Part shown: positions 26,518 through 34,878 of the stretch, one piece after another
How the letters are laid out: every line of letters begins with the position of its first letter
How positions within the stretch are numbered: position 1 is the stretch's first letter
Source of the DNA: Hymenobacter baengnokdamensis
GTDB taxonomy: Bacteria; Bacteroidota; Bacteroidia; Cytophagales; Hymenobacteraceae
Assembly (NCBI RefSeq): GCF_008728635.1
Contig: NZ_CP044285.1
Location: forward strand, 2,728,001 to 2,792,000
Length of the DNA stretch: 64,000 bases
Direction of reading: 5' to 3'
Notes under the pieces: generated by a model
Database searches by the model: none
What the model saw: only the letters and a program-made list of their open reading frames with translations
What the model was told of the DNA's origin: nothing
Made by a program: the position numbers and the translations under genes

Positions 26518-28164
26518 ATGAATTCCCCCGCGCTATCCTACCTCAGCGGCCCCAGCACCACGCCGCTGCTGGGCGATACCATTGGTGAAAACCTGCGGCG
26601 CACGGTGGCCCGCTTTCCCGAGCAGGAGGCCCTGGTAGTGGTTCATCAAAGCTACCGGGCTACTTATCAGGAATTGTGGGCCCAGACTACGCGGCTAGCC
26701 AAGGGCCTGCTGGCGCTCGGCGTGGCGGCCGGCGACCGCGTGGGCTTGTGGGCGCCCAACCGCGCCGAGTGGGTTATTACGCAGTTTGGCTCGGCGCGGG
26801 TGGGGGCCATTCTGGTCAATATCAACCCCGCCTACCGGGCCGAAGAGTTGAAGCACGCGCTTAACCAATCGGGCTGCCGGGTACTGTTGCTGGCCGCCAA
26901 GTTTCGCCAAACCAGCTACGTGCACCTGCTGGCCAGCGTGCGTGCCGAGTGCCCGGCCCTTGAGCATGTCGTGGTGCTTGAAGACGACTGGGAAACCCTG
27001 CTGGCCGGCGGCACGGCCATCGCCGACGAGGCGCTGGCCGCCCGCGAAGCCAGCTTGCAGTTCGACGACCCTATCAATATTCAGTATACCAGCGGCACCA
27101 CCGGCTTCCCCAAGGGAGCCACGCTCTCGCACCATAATATTCTGAATAACGGCTTCTTCATCGGCGAAACGCTGCGCTATACCGAAGCCGACCGGGTGTG
27201 CATTCCGGTGCCATTTTATCATTGCTTTGGCATGGTGATTGGCAACCTGGCCTGCGTGTCGCACGGGTCCTGCATGGTCATTCCATCGGAGGCATTTGAG
27301 GCGCTGGCGGCTCTGCGCACCGTGCAGGATGAGCGCTGCACTTCGCTCTACGGAGTACCCACGATGTTCATTACCGAGCTGGAGCACCCGGAATTTAACT
27401 CCTTCGATTTTAGCTCGCTACGCACCGGGGTAATGGCCGGCTCGCCCTGCCCCGAGGAGATAATGAAGCAGGTGCAAACCCGCCTGAACATGCGCGAAGT
27501 CACTATATGCTATGGCATGACCGAAACCTCGCCCGTATCGGCCCAGAGCTACATCGACGACCCGCTGGCTAAGCGCGTGAGTACGGTAGGCCACGTTCAT
27601 CCCCACCTCGAAGTAAAAGTAATTGACCCCGAAACCGGCCACCTCGTGCCGCGCGGCCTGCCCGGCGAGCTGTGCACCCGCGGCTATTCGGTGATGCTTG
27701 GCTACTGGGAAAACCCACTGGCTACGGCCGCCGCTATCGACCGCGCCCGCTGGATGCACACCGGCGACCTGGCTACCATCGATACGGAGGGCTACCTCAA
27801 CATTGTGGGTCGCATCAAAGACCTGATTTTGAGAGGAGGCGATAATATCTACCCGCGTGAGGTCGAGGAGTTTCTCTATACCCACCCGGCCGTAGCCGAC
27901 GTGCAGGTAATTGGCGTGCCCAGCCTGCGCTACGGCGAAGAAGTAATGGCCTGGGTAAAGCTCAAGGACGGCCACACTGCCTCCGGTACCGACATTGCCG
28001 CCTTCTGCCAAAACCGCATTGCCACCAATAAAATCCCGGCTTTCTGGAAGTTTGTAGACAGCTTCCCGATGACGGTGACCGGCAAAATTCAGAAGTATCT
28101 CATGCGCGAGCAGGCCATAGAAGAGCTAGGTCTGCAAGCCGCGGCCGCCGTAAAAACGGCGTAG
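26518..28164 (+). CDS. AMP-binding acyl-CoA synthetase (ACSF2/FadD-like)
   Basis: Activates a carboxylic acid, probably a medium- or long-chain fatty acid, to acyl-CoA via an acyl-AMP. The 548-residue protein contains the P-loop-like [16 protein letters not shown] (about 190-205), [12 protein letters not shown] (about 328-339), the hinge block [20 protein letters not shown] (about 437-456) and the C-terminal TGKIQK, which holds the catalytic Lys. The whole layout follows the ACSF2-like acyl-CoA synthetases. It follows the ABC unit by 78 bp and may be transcribed with it or separately. Confidence 0.92.
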   Translation: MNSPALSYLSGPSTTPLLGDTIGENLRRTVARFPEQEALVVVHQSYRATYQELWAQTTRLAKGLLALGVAAGDRVGLWAPNRAEWVITQFGSARVGAILVNINPAYRAEELKHALNQSGCRVLLLAAKFRQTSYVHLLASVRAECPALEHVVVLEDDWETLLAGGTAIADEALAAREASLQFDDPINIQYTSGTTGFPKGATLSHHNILNNGFFIGETLRYTEADRVCIPVPFYHCFGMVIGNLACVSHGSCMVIPSEAFEALAALRTVQDERCTSLYGVPTMFITELEHPEFNSFDFSSLRTGVMAGSPCPEEIMKQVQTRLNMREVTICYGMTETSPVSAQSYIDDPLAKRVSTVGHVHPHLEVKVIDPETGHLVPRGLPGELCTRGYSVMLGYWENPLATAAAIDRARWMHTGDLATIDTEGYLNIVGRIKDLILRGGDNIYPREVEEFLYTHPAVADVQVIGVPSLRYGEEVMAWVKLKDGHTASGTDIAAFCQNRIATNKIPAFWKFVDSFPMTVTGKIQKYLMREQAIEELGLQAAAAVKTA

Positions 28165-28185
28165 CGCAAACGGCGAAGGCCCGCG

Positions 28186-28908
28186 CTACAGTGCCAGATA
28201 AAACCCCGCCAGCAACGCCCGAAAGGCTGCCGAATAAGTGCCATTGGCTGTTTGAATAATCAGCTCGGCCTGGGGCACTGCGGCCGGGCAATTGGCCCCA
28301 AACTGGCTAATGCAGCGCGTAGCGCGCCCACCCGGCCGGTGCCGCACCGTCAGCCGGGCCTGCTCGGCCAGGCCGCCGGCCCGCGCCTCGTTGGCAAACT
28401 GCTGCATCTCGGGTGGGGGCAGCAGCACCGTGAGCGAGCCGCCTGGGAGCAGGTGTCTTGCCGCAAAGCCGCTAAGCTCACCAAACGGGAGCGAGCCCGC
28501 GCTCTCGTGGCGCGCCGTGGCGCGGGCCGCATCGGGCGGAGCCAGGCTGCCCCGAAAAAACGGTGGGTTGCAAATAATATGGCTGAAAGGCGCCGGCTGG
28601 CTGGCCGCGTAAGCCGCCAGACTCAGCGGCCGCACCGTCACACGGTCGGGCCAGGGGCAGGCCGCCACATTAGCGGCTGCCTGCTTAGCGGCGGCCGGGT
28701 CAAGCTCGATGGCTTCAATCGTAGCCTGGGGCGCCCGCTGGGCGGCCATCAGGGCCAGCAGGCCGGTCCCGGTGCCAATATCCAGCACGCGGGTAGCTGC
28801 GCTAAGGTCGGCCACGGCGCCAAGCACGCAGGCATCGGTGCTCACCTTCTGGGCGCACGCAGCTTGCTCGATGCGGAACTGCTGAAACTGGAAATAGTCG
28901 TTAGCCAA
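28186..28908 (-). CDS. tRNA1(Val) A37 N6-methyltransferase TrmN6-like
   Basis: A class I SAM methyltransferase of 240 residues. The SAM loop is VLDIGTGTGLLALMAAQ (about 40-56), followed by the acidic IEAIELD and the adenine-N6 catalytic motif NPPFF (about 112-116). The N-terminal FQFQQFRIEQAACAQKVSTD is diagnostic of the YfiC/TrmN6 group that methylates A37 of tRNA1(Val). The start codon is TTG (28906-28908), with the stop of the upstream GyrI-like gene overlapping by eight bases, which suggests translational coupling. Confidence 0.9.
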   Translation of the reverse strand: MANDYFQFQQFRIEQAACAQKVSTDACVLGAVADLSAATRVLDIGTGTGLLALMAAQRAPQATIEAIELDPAAAKQAAANVAACPWPDRVTVRPLSLAAYAASQPAPFSHIICNPPFFRGSLAPPDAARATARHESAGSLPFGELSGFAARHLLPGGSLTVLLPPPEMQQFANEARAGGLAEQARLTVRHRPGGRATRCISQFGANCPAAVPQAELIIQTANGTYSAAFRALLAGFYLAL

Positions 28909-29413
28909 GGGGAAGGTTCGAAACAGGGGGTACCACGCGCGGCTTCACCGGAATCCAGATTTCTTCCTCGGCAGCCGGGTCGTCGGGGCGGTAGTGGGCG
29001 CTCAGCACCTCAAAATGGGGGCGGTCGTCCAGCTCGTAAGCCGAGGCCGGGAGCCAGTCCAGCAGGATGTAGCGAAACACGGTGGGGCCGTCGCTGGCGG
29101 GGCCTTTATAGTCAAATACGGCGTAGAGGCCGGCCGGCAACACCAGCAGCTCTAAATCGGCAGGCACTTCTTGCGGATGGGCCACGGCCACGGCGGCCCA
29201 TTTCTCGAAGGTGGCCTCGGGGCGAAAGGGCCGGAAGTAAGTCGCGTCGTACACCTGCACCGAATACCGCGCGGAGTCATTGGCAAACGGCCGCGCCCGC
29301 AGTCGCTGCCCAAAGCTCCGCCAAAGGACGGCCGTGGTATCGGCCAGCAGCGATAGACGCTGGCGCTGGCCGGCCAGCAGGGTTTCCGGGAGGGTTTTGA
29401 TGTGCGGCTGCAT
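28901..29413 (-). CDS. GyrI-like effector-binding domain protein
   Basis: A 170-residue protein. Its alternating strands (SVQVYDATYFRPFRPEATFEKWAAVAV, LELLVLPAGLYAVFDYKGPA, FEVLSAHYRP and a final EEIWIPVKP, given as separate blocks) match the GyrI-like/AraC effector-binding fold. That fold binds small hydrophobic ligands or DNA gyrase. There is no DNA-binding domain, so it is a stand-alone ligand-binding protein. ATG 29413 is chosen over the longer frame start at 29464. It overlaps trmN6 at its 3' end. Confidence 0.8.
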   Translation of the reverse strand: MQPHIKTLPETLLAGQRQRLSLLADTTAVLWRSFGQRLRARPFANDSARYSVQVYDATYFRPFRPEATFEKWAAVAVAHPQEVPADLELLVLPAGLYAVFDYKGPASDGPTVFRYILLDWLPASAYELDDRPHFEVLSAHYRPDDPAAEEEIWIPVKPRVVPPVSNLPLG

Positions 29414-29438
29414 TAGTACTTCCTGACTCGCTAAAAAA

Positions 29439-29894
29439 CTACCCCAGCGCCTCATACCCCTCATCCACCAGCAGCCCTTTGCCGAGCGCGCTCTGCACGG
29501 CCAGCACGTCGCAGCGCTCGTTTTCGGCGTGGCCGGCGTGGCCTTTTATCCACTTGAAGGAAACCTTCCGGTTTTGGTACACGCGCAGGAAACGGCGCCA
29601 CAGGTCCTCGTTGGCTTTTTTGCCGAAATCGGGCTTGGCGGCCCAATTGAACACCCACTTTTTTTCCACGGCATCGACCACGTACTTGGAGTCGGACACG
29701 ACCAGGATGGGAATTTCGGGGCGCGTCACGGCCTCCAGGCCCACAATCACAGCCAGCAGCTCCATGCGGTTGTTGGTGGTGCGGCGAAAGCCCTGGCTCA
29801 GCTCCTTTTCGTGGGGGCCGTAGCGCAGAATGGTGCCGTAGCCGCCGGGGCCGGGGTTGCCCCGGCTCGACCCATCAGTAAACAGCGTTATCAT
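29439..29894 (-). CDS. rnhA: Ribonuclease HI
   Basis: Cleaves RNA in RNA-DNA hybrids. The 151-residue protein carries the four acidic active-site residues in their motifs: FTDGSSRGNPG (Asp near 7), NNRMELLAVI (Glu near 45), VVSDSKYVVDA (Asp near 67) and HAGHAENERCD (the last Asp near 129). This is a compact bacterial type HI without an N-terminal hybrid-binding domain. Its start overlaps the stop of the upstream aminotransferase gene by four bases (ATGA). Confidence 0.96.
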   Translation of the reverse strand: MITLFTDGSSRGNPGPGGYGTILRYGPHEKELSQGFRRTTNNRMELLAVIVGLEAVTRPEIPILVVSDSKYVVDAVEKKWVFNWAAKPDFGKKANEDLWRRFLRVYQNRKVSFKWIKGHAGHAENERCDVLAVQSALGKGLLVDEGYEALG

Positions 29895-30979
29895 GCGCGG
29901 ATGCCTTCAAAAAACTGCACCAGCGCCTCAAACCCGGCGTCGGGCACGGCCGGGAAGTTGGCAATGCGCAGGCTGGTGGCTTTATAGTCGCCGTAGCCCG
30001 AGCCCAGGTGCAGGCCGGCCTCGTCGCGGGCGCGGCGCTTCACTTCCTCGATGAGCGCGGGCGGCCCTTGCAGGCCGATAACGGTGGTGGAGCGCGCCTC
30101 GGGGTTTTCGATGAGCGGGCGCAGGCCCAGCGGCTGCACCTGCTCGAAGTAGTCGTAGAGCTTCTGGGCGCGCCCGGCCAGGTGCGGGGCAATAGTCTTG
30201 ATGGGTTCGCGGGCTTGCAGCACGCGGCTCAGCAGGTAGATGCCCAGCACATTGGGCGTGTGGGTGGTCTGATAGTTCAGCATTTGCTTCACCATGGCGT
30301 TCAGGCTGTTGTAGTGCGCGCTCTCGCCGATTTCGCGGGCGCGGGCCACGGCGCGGGGCGAGAGCACCAGCAGGCCCAGGCCGGCGGGCAGGCCCAGGCA
30401 CTTCTGCACCGAGGCGTACCAAATATCTGCTTTTATGAATTTAAGTGCCACGCCGCCCAGCGACGACGTGGCATCGACGGCCAGCAGCGCGGGGCCGAGG
30501 CGGTTAAACGTATTGAGAATGAAGTTGTCGCGCAGCTGGGTGGCCGTGCTGGTTTCATTCTGGGTAAGGCAAACCAGGTCAGTTTCCTCCGCATTGAAGG
30601 GCAGAGTGGCCGGGTCGGGCACGTCGTTGAGGTCGAAGCGCAGGCCGGTGCAGCCGGGGCGCAGGGCGCGGGCGTAGTCGAACCACTTTTGCCCGAACGA
30701 GCCGTTGTAGAGGTGAAACGAGCGGCGGGGCGTCAGGCTCTGGGTCAGGATTTCCCAGCACTCGGTCGCCGACGACGTAAACAGAATGGTATAGTCCTGC
30801 GGGATATTGAGCTTGAGCCGGGCCTGGTCGAGGCAGTGGCGCACCAGGCCCGTGAAGCGCTCGGAGCGGTGCGGTACCGACAGCCAGCCTTCCTCGAAAG
30901 CATCGGCCAGGTACTGGCGCACTTCGGGATACACCGCCGCCGGGCCGGGATTGAAGGTATAAGTCGGGAGGGTTGCCAT
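29891..30979 (-). CDS. Class V PLP-dependent aminotransferase (SerC/AGXT-like)
   Basis: A 362-residue class V aminotransferase. Near the N-terminus it has TYTFNPGPAAVYPEV and LSVPHRSERF. The PLP-lysine is in WYASVQKCLGLPAGLG, preceded by VDATSSLGGVALKF, which holds the cofactor-stacking Asp. These are shared by phosphoserine and alanine-glyoxylate-type aminotransferases, so the substrate (phosphoserine, serine or alanine) is not settled. ATG 30979 is preferred. Its stop overlaps the rnhA start by four bases. A TACCTTTG box ends four bases before the ATG. Confidence 0.87.
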   Translation of the reverse strand: MATLPTYTFNPGPAAVYPEVRQYLADAFEEGWLSVPHRSERFTGLVRHCLDQARLKLNIPQDYTILFTSSATECWEILTQSLTPRRSFHLYNGSFGQKWFDYARALRPGCTGLRFDLNDVPDPATLPFNAEETDLVCLTQNETSTATQLRDNFILNTFNRLGPALLAVDATSSLGGVALKFIKADIWYASVQKCLGLPAGLGLLVLSPRAVARAREIGESAHYNSLNAMVKQMLNYQTTHTPNVLGIYLLSRVLQAREPIKTIAPHLAGRAQKLYDYFEQVQPLGLRPLIENPEARSTTVIGLQGPPALIEEVKRRARDEAGLHLGSGYGDYKATSLRIANFPAVPDAGFEALVQFFEGIRA

Positions 30980-30983
30980 AGGG

Positions 30984-30991
30984 CAAAGGTA
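30984..30991 (-). promoter_or_regulatory. Possible -7 box of the class V aminotransferase gene
   Basis: TACCTTTG on the minus strand matches TAnnTTTG and sits four bases before the ATG, implying a leaderless or nearly leaderless message. A -33 element is not evident. Confidence 0.4.
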
Positions 30992-31087
30992 GGGCGATGA
31001 AAAGCGGTGCGCAGTGCCCTGGGCAACGAATGGCAGCAGCAAAAGCGTGCTGTGGTTGGCCGAATAAGCCTTTTTTGGGGGGCTGTA

Positions 31088-33250
31088 CTACTCTGTCACC
31101 TCCAGCGGCAGGTGGCAGGGGCTGGGGCCGCCCGTCCATTCCAGCAGGTAGAGGCCGGCCGGTACCCCGGCCAGCGGCAGGTCGAAGGCAGCCTGCCCGG
31201 CCGGGGCCCGCCGGGTGGCCAGGCAGCGGCCCGTGGCATCGAGCAGGCGTACCTGAGCCGTGGCCCCGGTAGCCAGCGGTCCGCTCAGGTGAACGGTGCC
31301 CGCCGCCGGGTTGGGGTAAGCAACCAACTCGGTAGCAACCCCCGCTATCATCACTTCCGGCGAAAAAGCTACGTGCCCATCGAGGTCGAGCTGGCGCAGG
31401 CGGTAGGCGCGGGTGCCGGCCAGCGGCCGGGCGTCGCGGGCACTATACTGGTGCAGGCTGGGGGTAGTGCCGGCGGCCGCTACGCGTACCACGGGCTGCC
31501 AGGCACTGCCCGGCTGGTCGTCCTGGCTTTCCACGATAAAGGCGGCGCTTTGCTGCTCCGAAGCCGTGGTCCAGCTCACGAGCGTGCCCTGGTTGGGCTG
31601 GTAGCGGGCCGTAAAGGCCGTCAGCACCACCGGCAGCGGGCAGCCGGCGGTACTGGGCGTGAAGGCCGTGCTGGTGCACAGCTGAGCGGGCGCAATGCTG
31701 GTGCTGTAGGCAATAACGTCTTTGCCGCCCGCAATATCAGTTGGTCCGTCCAGCGTGCGCTTGGCCTGGCCGTTGGCAATGGCGTAATTCATGACCCCCG
31801 TACTGGAGATGATGTGGGTCAGCTGCTCGCCGTGGCCCTGCTCGTGCAGGGCTACGCTCGGGAAATCATATTCCTGAAAGCCGGGCTGCGTGCTGGGGTC
31901 GTAGTGCCAGTTGTAAGCCGGGGTGGGTGGGGTGGCGTTCGGGTTCGCCGGAATGGGCACGGGCGTGTACGAATAATCGGTTTCGTCGAGCCGAAAGTTG
32001 GTGCTGCTGCCGGTGCAGCTGCTGTAGTAAGAGTACGTGACGCCCAGCACGCCGGTGCCCAGCTCGGCGCTCCCCGCAAAGCGCACCACGTTCACGCCGT
32101 CGCGGGCTGCTACATCGCTGGGGGCCGGCGTAGCGCTCATGGTGCGGTTCATGCCGGTCTGGCAGTGCCAGCTGGTGAGGGCCTGCTCAAACGCGGGCTT
32201 GGCCACGGCCGGAAAGCTGCTGGCGTATTGCAGCGTATAGCCGCCCATGCCGTCGGTACCGATAAGATGCACGCGGTAGGTAGTACCGCTCGAATTAACG
32301 TTGATAAGCGCATAAGTTACCGTAAGCGCGCTGGGGCTGGTGGCTACCAGCGTACCCGTATTGTCGAGGGCTACCTGAAACTGGCCGGTGCCGGTCGTAT
32401 TGCCCGACGCGCTTTCCGACGGCACGCGCACCACAATCTGGGTGTCGGTCCAGCTCAGGTAGTCGCTGGCCAGGGGCTGGGTGTAGCTCGTGCCGCCATC
32501 GTCGGCATTGGGAAACTGCACGTAGCCGGTGCCACGCGCCGCCCCGAAGCCGCTGCCCGTAATAGTGAGCACGCCCGTAGAGCTGCTCGACGTGCTCGTG
32601 CTCGTGCCCGCCGTGACCGAAGCCGGCGAAAAGCCGCTGATGGTGGGGGGCACGGCTTGCAGGGCGTTGGTCTGGCGGCGGGTGGCCCGCTGGCTGGCCG
32701 CTCCGCTCAGGCTGCTGTTGGGTTCCAGCTCCTGGTAAGTAGTGCCGGCGCTGGCAATTACGGCATTGTATAGTGAATTTTGAATATTATCGTATCTGCC
32801 GAATGGCTCCGAGGCCGTAAGAGAAGCCAGGTCGTACCGGATAAAACCCTGCGGGCCGGCATAAGCCCGTAGCTCGCCCGGCTGGGTCGGGTCGGCTTCG
32901 AGCATAAAAATGCCCTGCTGGCCCACTTGCAGCTGCAGCGTGCCGCTGGCAATTTCGCGCTGGGTTCCCAGCGTGCCGCCCACGGTAAGCAGGCTCAACG
33001 GCCCGGCGGGCAGCTGACCCCGAAACACCTTAAATACGTCGAGCGTGCTGCGGGTTACGATGTGCCCTGCCGCCTGCTCGGGCTGCTGGCTTACTACGCG
33101 GGCCTCTACTACCAGGGCCGCCTGCTGCACCCGTTGGGCCAGGGGCACGGGCACCAGCAGGCAGGTGCCCTGGGCCGGGGCCAGTAGGGGCAGGATGCCC
33201 GTCAATAGAAGCAGCAGGCCCGAGCGGACCGAAAGTAAAGGGTATTTCAT
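31088..33250 (-). CDS. Secreted metzincin-like metalloprotease with IPT/TIG domain and T9SS sorting domain
   Basis: A 720-residue exported protein. The signal peptide is at about 1-26 (LLLLLTGILPLLAPAQG). An Ig-like IPT/TIG domain lies around 210-310 (PPTISGFSPASVTAGTS, GVLTITGSGFG), followed by a matrixin-like catalytic region. The zinc site is HEQGHGEQLTH at residues 469-479 (HExxHxxQxxH), and the Met-turn candidate is GVMNYAI. The C-terminus (about 640-720: YPNPAAGTVHLSG, then GLYLLEW) is a type A T9SS sorting domain. It should be exported by the Sec and type IX systems to the cell surface or medium. ATG 33250 is used rather than the extended frame. Confidence 0.86.
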   Translation of the reverse strand: MKYPLLSVRSGLLLLLTGILPLLAPAQGTCLLVPVPLAQRVQQAALVVEARVVSQQPEQAAGHIVTRSTLDVFKVFRGQLPAGPLSLLTVGGTLGTQREIASGTLQLQVGQQGIFMLEADPTQPGELRAYAGPQGFIRYDLASLTASEPFGRYDNIQNSLYNAVIASAGTTYQELEPNSSLSGAASQRATRRQTNALQAVPPTISGFSPASVTAGTSTSTSSSSTGVLTITGSGFGAARGTGYVQFPNADDGGTSYTQPLASDYLSWTDTQIVVRVPSESASGNTTGTGQFQVALDNTGTLVATSPSALTVTYALINVNSSGTTYRVHLIGTDGMGGYTLQYASSFPAVAKPAFEQALTSWHCQTGMNRTMSATPAPSDVAARDGVNVVRFAGSAELGTGVLGVTYSYYSSCTGSSTNFRLDETDYSYTPVPIPANPNATPPTPAYNWHYDPSTQPGFQEYDFPSVALHEQGHGEQLTHIISSTGVMNYAIANGQAKRTLDGPTDIAGGKDVIAYSTSIAPAQLCTSTAFTPSTAGCPLPVVLTAFTARYQPNQGTLVSWTTASEQQSAAFIVESQDDQPGSAWQPVVRVAAAGTTPSLHQYSARDARPLAGTRAYRLRQLDLDGHVAFSPEVMIAGVATELVAYPNPAAGTVHLSGPLATGATAQVRLLDATGRCLATRRAPAGQAAFDLPLAGVPAGLYLLEWTGGPSPCHLPLEVTE

Positions 33251-33347
33251 ACAGAAAATAAAGCGGCGTTGCCAGATAATTCCAGCAAATTTACGGCGGC
33301 CTTCGCCCTGCAACGGACTGGCATCGGCAATTCTTTTGCAAGTTTCG

Positions 33348-33827
33348 CTACCGCCGGAAGCCCACCGGCCGGGGCCGCTGGCTGAGCAGGTAGTGCAGCG
33401 CCAGGCGGTAGCTTTCGAGCCCGAAGCCGGCGATACTGCCCACGCAGTGCTTGCCGATAAAGCTTTGGTGGCGAAAGTCTTCGCGGCCGGCCAGGTTGCT
33501 CAGGTGCACCTCAATTACGGGGAGCCCCGCGCCGGCCACGGCCGCTACGGCATCGCCAAGCGCCACGCTGGTGTGCGTGAAGCCGCCGGCGTTCAGCACT
33601 ACGCCCTGGCTGGCGGCTTCGCTGCCGGCCTCGCCCCAGCCGGCCGCCGCGTGCAGGCGGTCGAGGAGCGCGCCTTCGTGGTTGCTTTGGAACGAGGTGA
33701 GGGTGAGGTCGGGAAAATCAGCCTGCAGCTCGGGCAGAAAGTCTTCGAACGAGCGCGTGCCGTAAATGTGGGGCTCGCGCCGGCCCAGCAGGTTGAGGTT
33801 TGGGCCGTTTAAAATTAAAACATTCAT
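33348..33827 (-). CDS. aroQ: Type II 3-dehydroquinate dehydratase
   Basis: Third step of the shikimate pathway. The 159-residue dodecamer-type enzyme shows ILNGPNLNLLGRREPHIYG (about 4-22, with the lid Arg/Tyr), QSNHEGALLDRLH, NAGGFTHTSVALGDA and the C-terminal EVHLSNLAGREDFRHQS. The His in EVHLSN is the general acid. ATG 33827 is used; an upstream frame extension has no family likeness. It diverges from xerD over 147 bp that contain an inverted repeat. Confidence 0.96.
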   Translation of the reverse strand: MNVLILNGPNLNLLGRREPHIYGTRSFEDFLPELQADFPDLTLTSFQSNHEGALLDRLHAAAGWGEAGSEAASQGVVLNAGGFTHTSVALGDAVAAVAGAGLPVIEVHLSNLAGREDFRHQSFIGKHCVGSIAGFGLESYRLALHYLLSQRPRPVGFRR

Positions 33828-33860
33828 ATAACTATAATAAAAGCGCGTTGCCGGGCAGTT

Positions 33861-33943
33861 GCAGCGCAGCAATCGCCGCAGAGCGACTACGTTTGTGGTA
33901 GTCTTGTTCAGGCAGAATCATTCTGCTGCGATTGCTACGCTGC
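33861..33943. repeat. Inverted repeat between aroQ and xerD
   Basis: GCAGCGCAGCAATCGC at 33861-33876 pairs with 33928-33943 with one mismatch, enclosing about 51 bp. The AGCAATCGC core is shared with the longer palindrome at 40963-41052, so it may be a shortened relative of that family. Confidence 0.65.
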
Positions 33944-33974
33944 ACTCGCTAGGCCAGACGTGTTGCTATTGCCC

Positions 33975-34874
33975 ATGAATTGGCCGCAAGCTATAAAACA
34001 ATTTGACGGCTACCTACGCCTCGAAAAATCGCTCTCGCCCAACTCGGTCGAAGCCTACGTGCGCGACGTGCGCAAGCTGCAGCAGTGGCTGGAGCTGGAA
34101 AAGCTCAAGGCCGGCCCGCTGCAGGTAACCACGCGCCTGTTGCGCGATTTTCTGGCCGCTCTCACCGAGCTGGGATTATCGTCGACCTCGCAGGCGCGGA
34201 CGCTCTCGGGCATCAAGGCGTTCTACGAGTTTCTCATCATGGAAGACCTGCTCAAAATCGACCCCACCGATACGCTGGAGTCGCCCAGGGCCGGCCGCCA
34301 CCTGCCCGACACGCTTTCGTATCCCGATATCGAAAACCTGCTCGGCGCTATCGACCTCAGCACCAGTGAGGGCCTGCGCAGCCGGGCCGTCCTGGAGGTG
34401 CTCTATTCTTCGGGCCTGCGCGTGAGCGAGCTCTGCGACCTGAAGCTCTCGAACCTGTATTTTGAGCAGGGCTTTATGCGGGTGCTGGGCAAGGGTAATA
34501 AGGAGCGGCTGGTGCCGATTGGGCGCGAGGCCGTGAAGCACCTGCACTTTTACCTGGGCGGCGTGCGCCAGCACCTGGTGGTGCAGCCGGGCAACGAAGA
34601 TGTTGTGTTTCTGAGTATGCGCGGCAGGCAGCTCTCGCGCATCACGGTGTTTACGACCATTAAAAAGCTGGCCGAGCTGGCCGGGCTGCGCCAGACTATT
34701 AGTCCGCACACGCTGCGGCACTCCTTTGCTACGCACCTGCTCGAAGGCGGGGCCGACCTGCGGGCGGTGCAGGAAATGCTGGGCCACGCCTCCATCACCA
34801 CCACTGAAATTTACACCCACCTCGACCGCGACTATCTGCGGCAGGTAATGACGGAGTTTCATCCGCGTAGCTAG
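33975..34874 (+). CDS. xerD: Tyrosine recombinase XerD
   Basis: Site-specific recombinase that resolves chromosome dimers at dif together with XerC and FtsK. At 299 residues it has the family length. The N-terminal SAM-like DNA-binding domain covers about 1-105. Catalytic residues are visible: Arg149 (SSGLRVSEL), Lys173 (GKGNKER), His245 and Arg248 (HTLRHSFATH), His271 (LGHASI) and the nucleophile Tyr280 (IYTHLD). The ATG at 33975 is preferred to GTG at 33960. ftsK, its partner, lies 2.4 kb downstream. XerD is slightly favoured over XerC by length and the YTHLDRDYLR ending. Confidence 0.93.
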   Translation: MNWPQAIKQFDGYLRLEKSLSPNSVEAYVRDVRKLQQWLELEKLKAGPLQVTTRLLRDFLAALTELGLSSTSQARTLSGIKAFYEFLIMEDLLKIDPTDTLESPRAGRHLPDTLSYPDIENLLGAIDLSTSEGLRSRAVLEVLYSSGLRVSELCDLKLSNLYFEQGFMRVLGKGNKERLVPIGREAVKHLHFYLGGVRQHLVVQPGNEDVVFLSMRGRQLSRITVFTTIKKLAELAGLRQTISPHTLRHSFATHLLEGGADLRAVQEMLGHASITTTEIYTHLDRDYLRQVMTEFHPRS

Positions 34875-34878
34875 GGCC

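Noticed and set aside
31007..32773. 588-codon open frame on the plus strand opposite the T9SS protease
   Set aside because: It is antisense to a clear multi-domain secreted protein and shows no signal peptide or domain.
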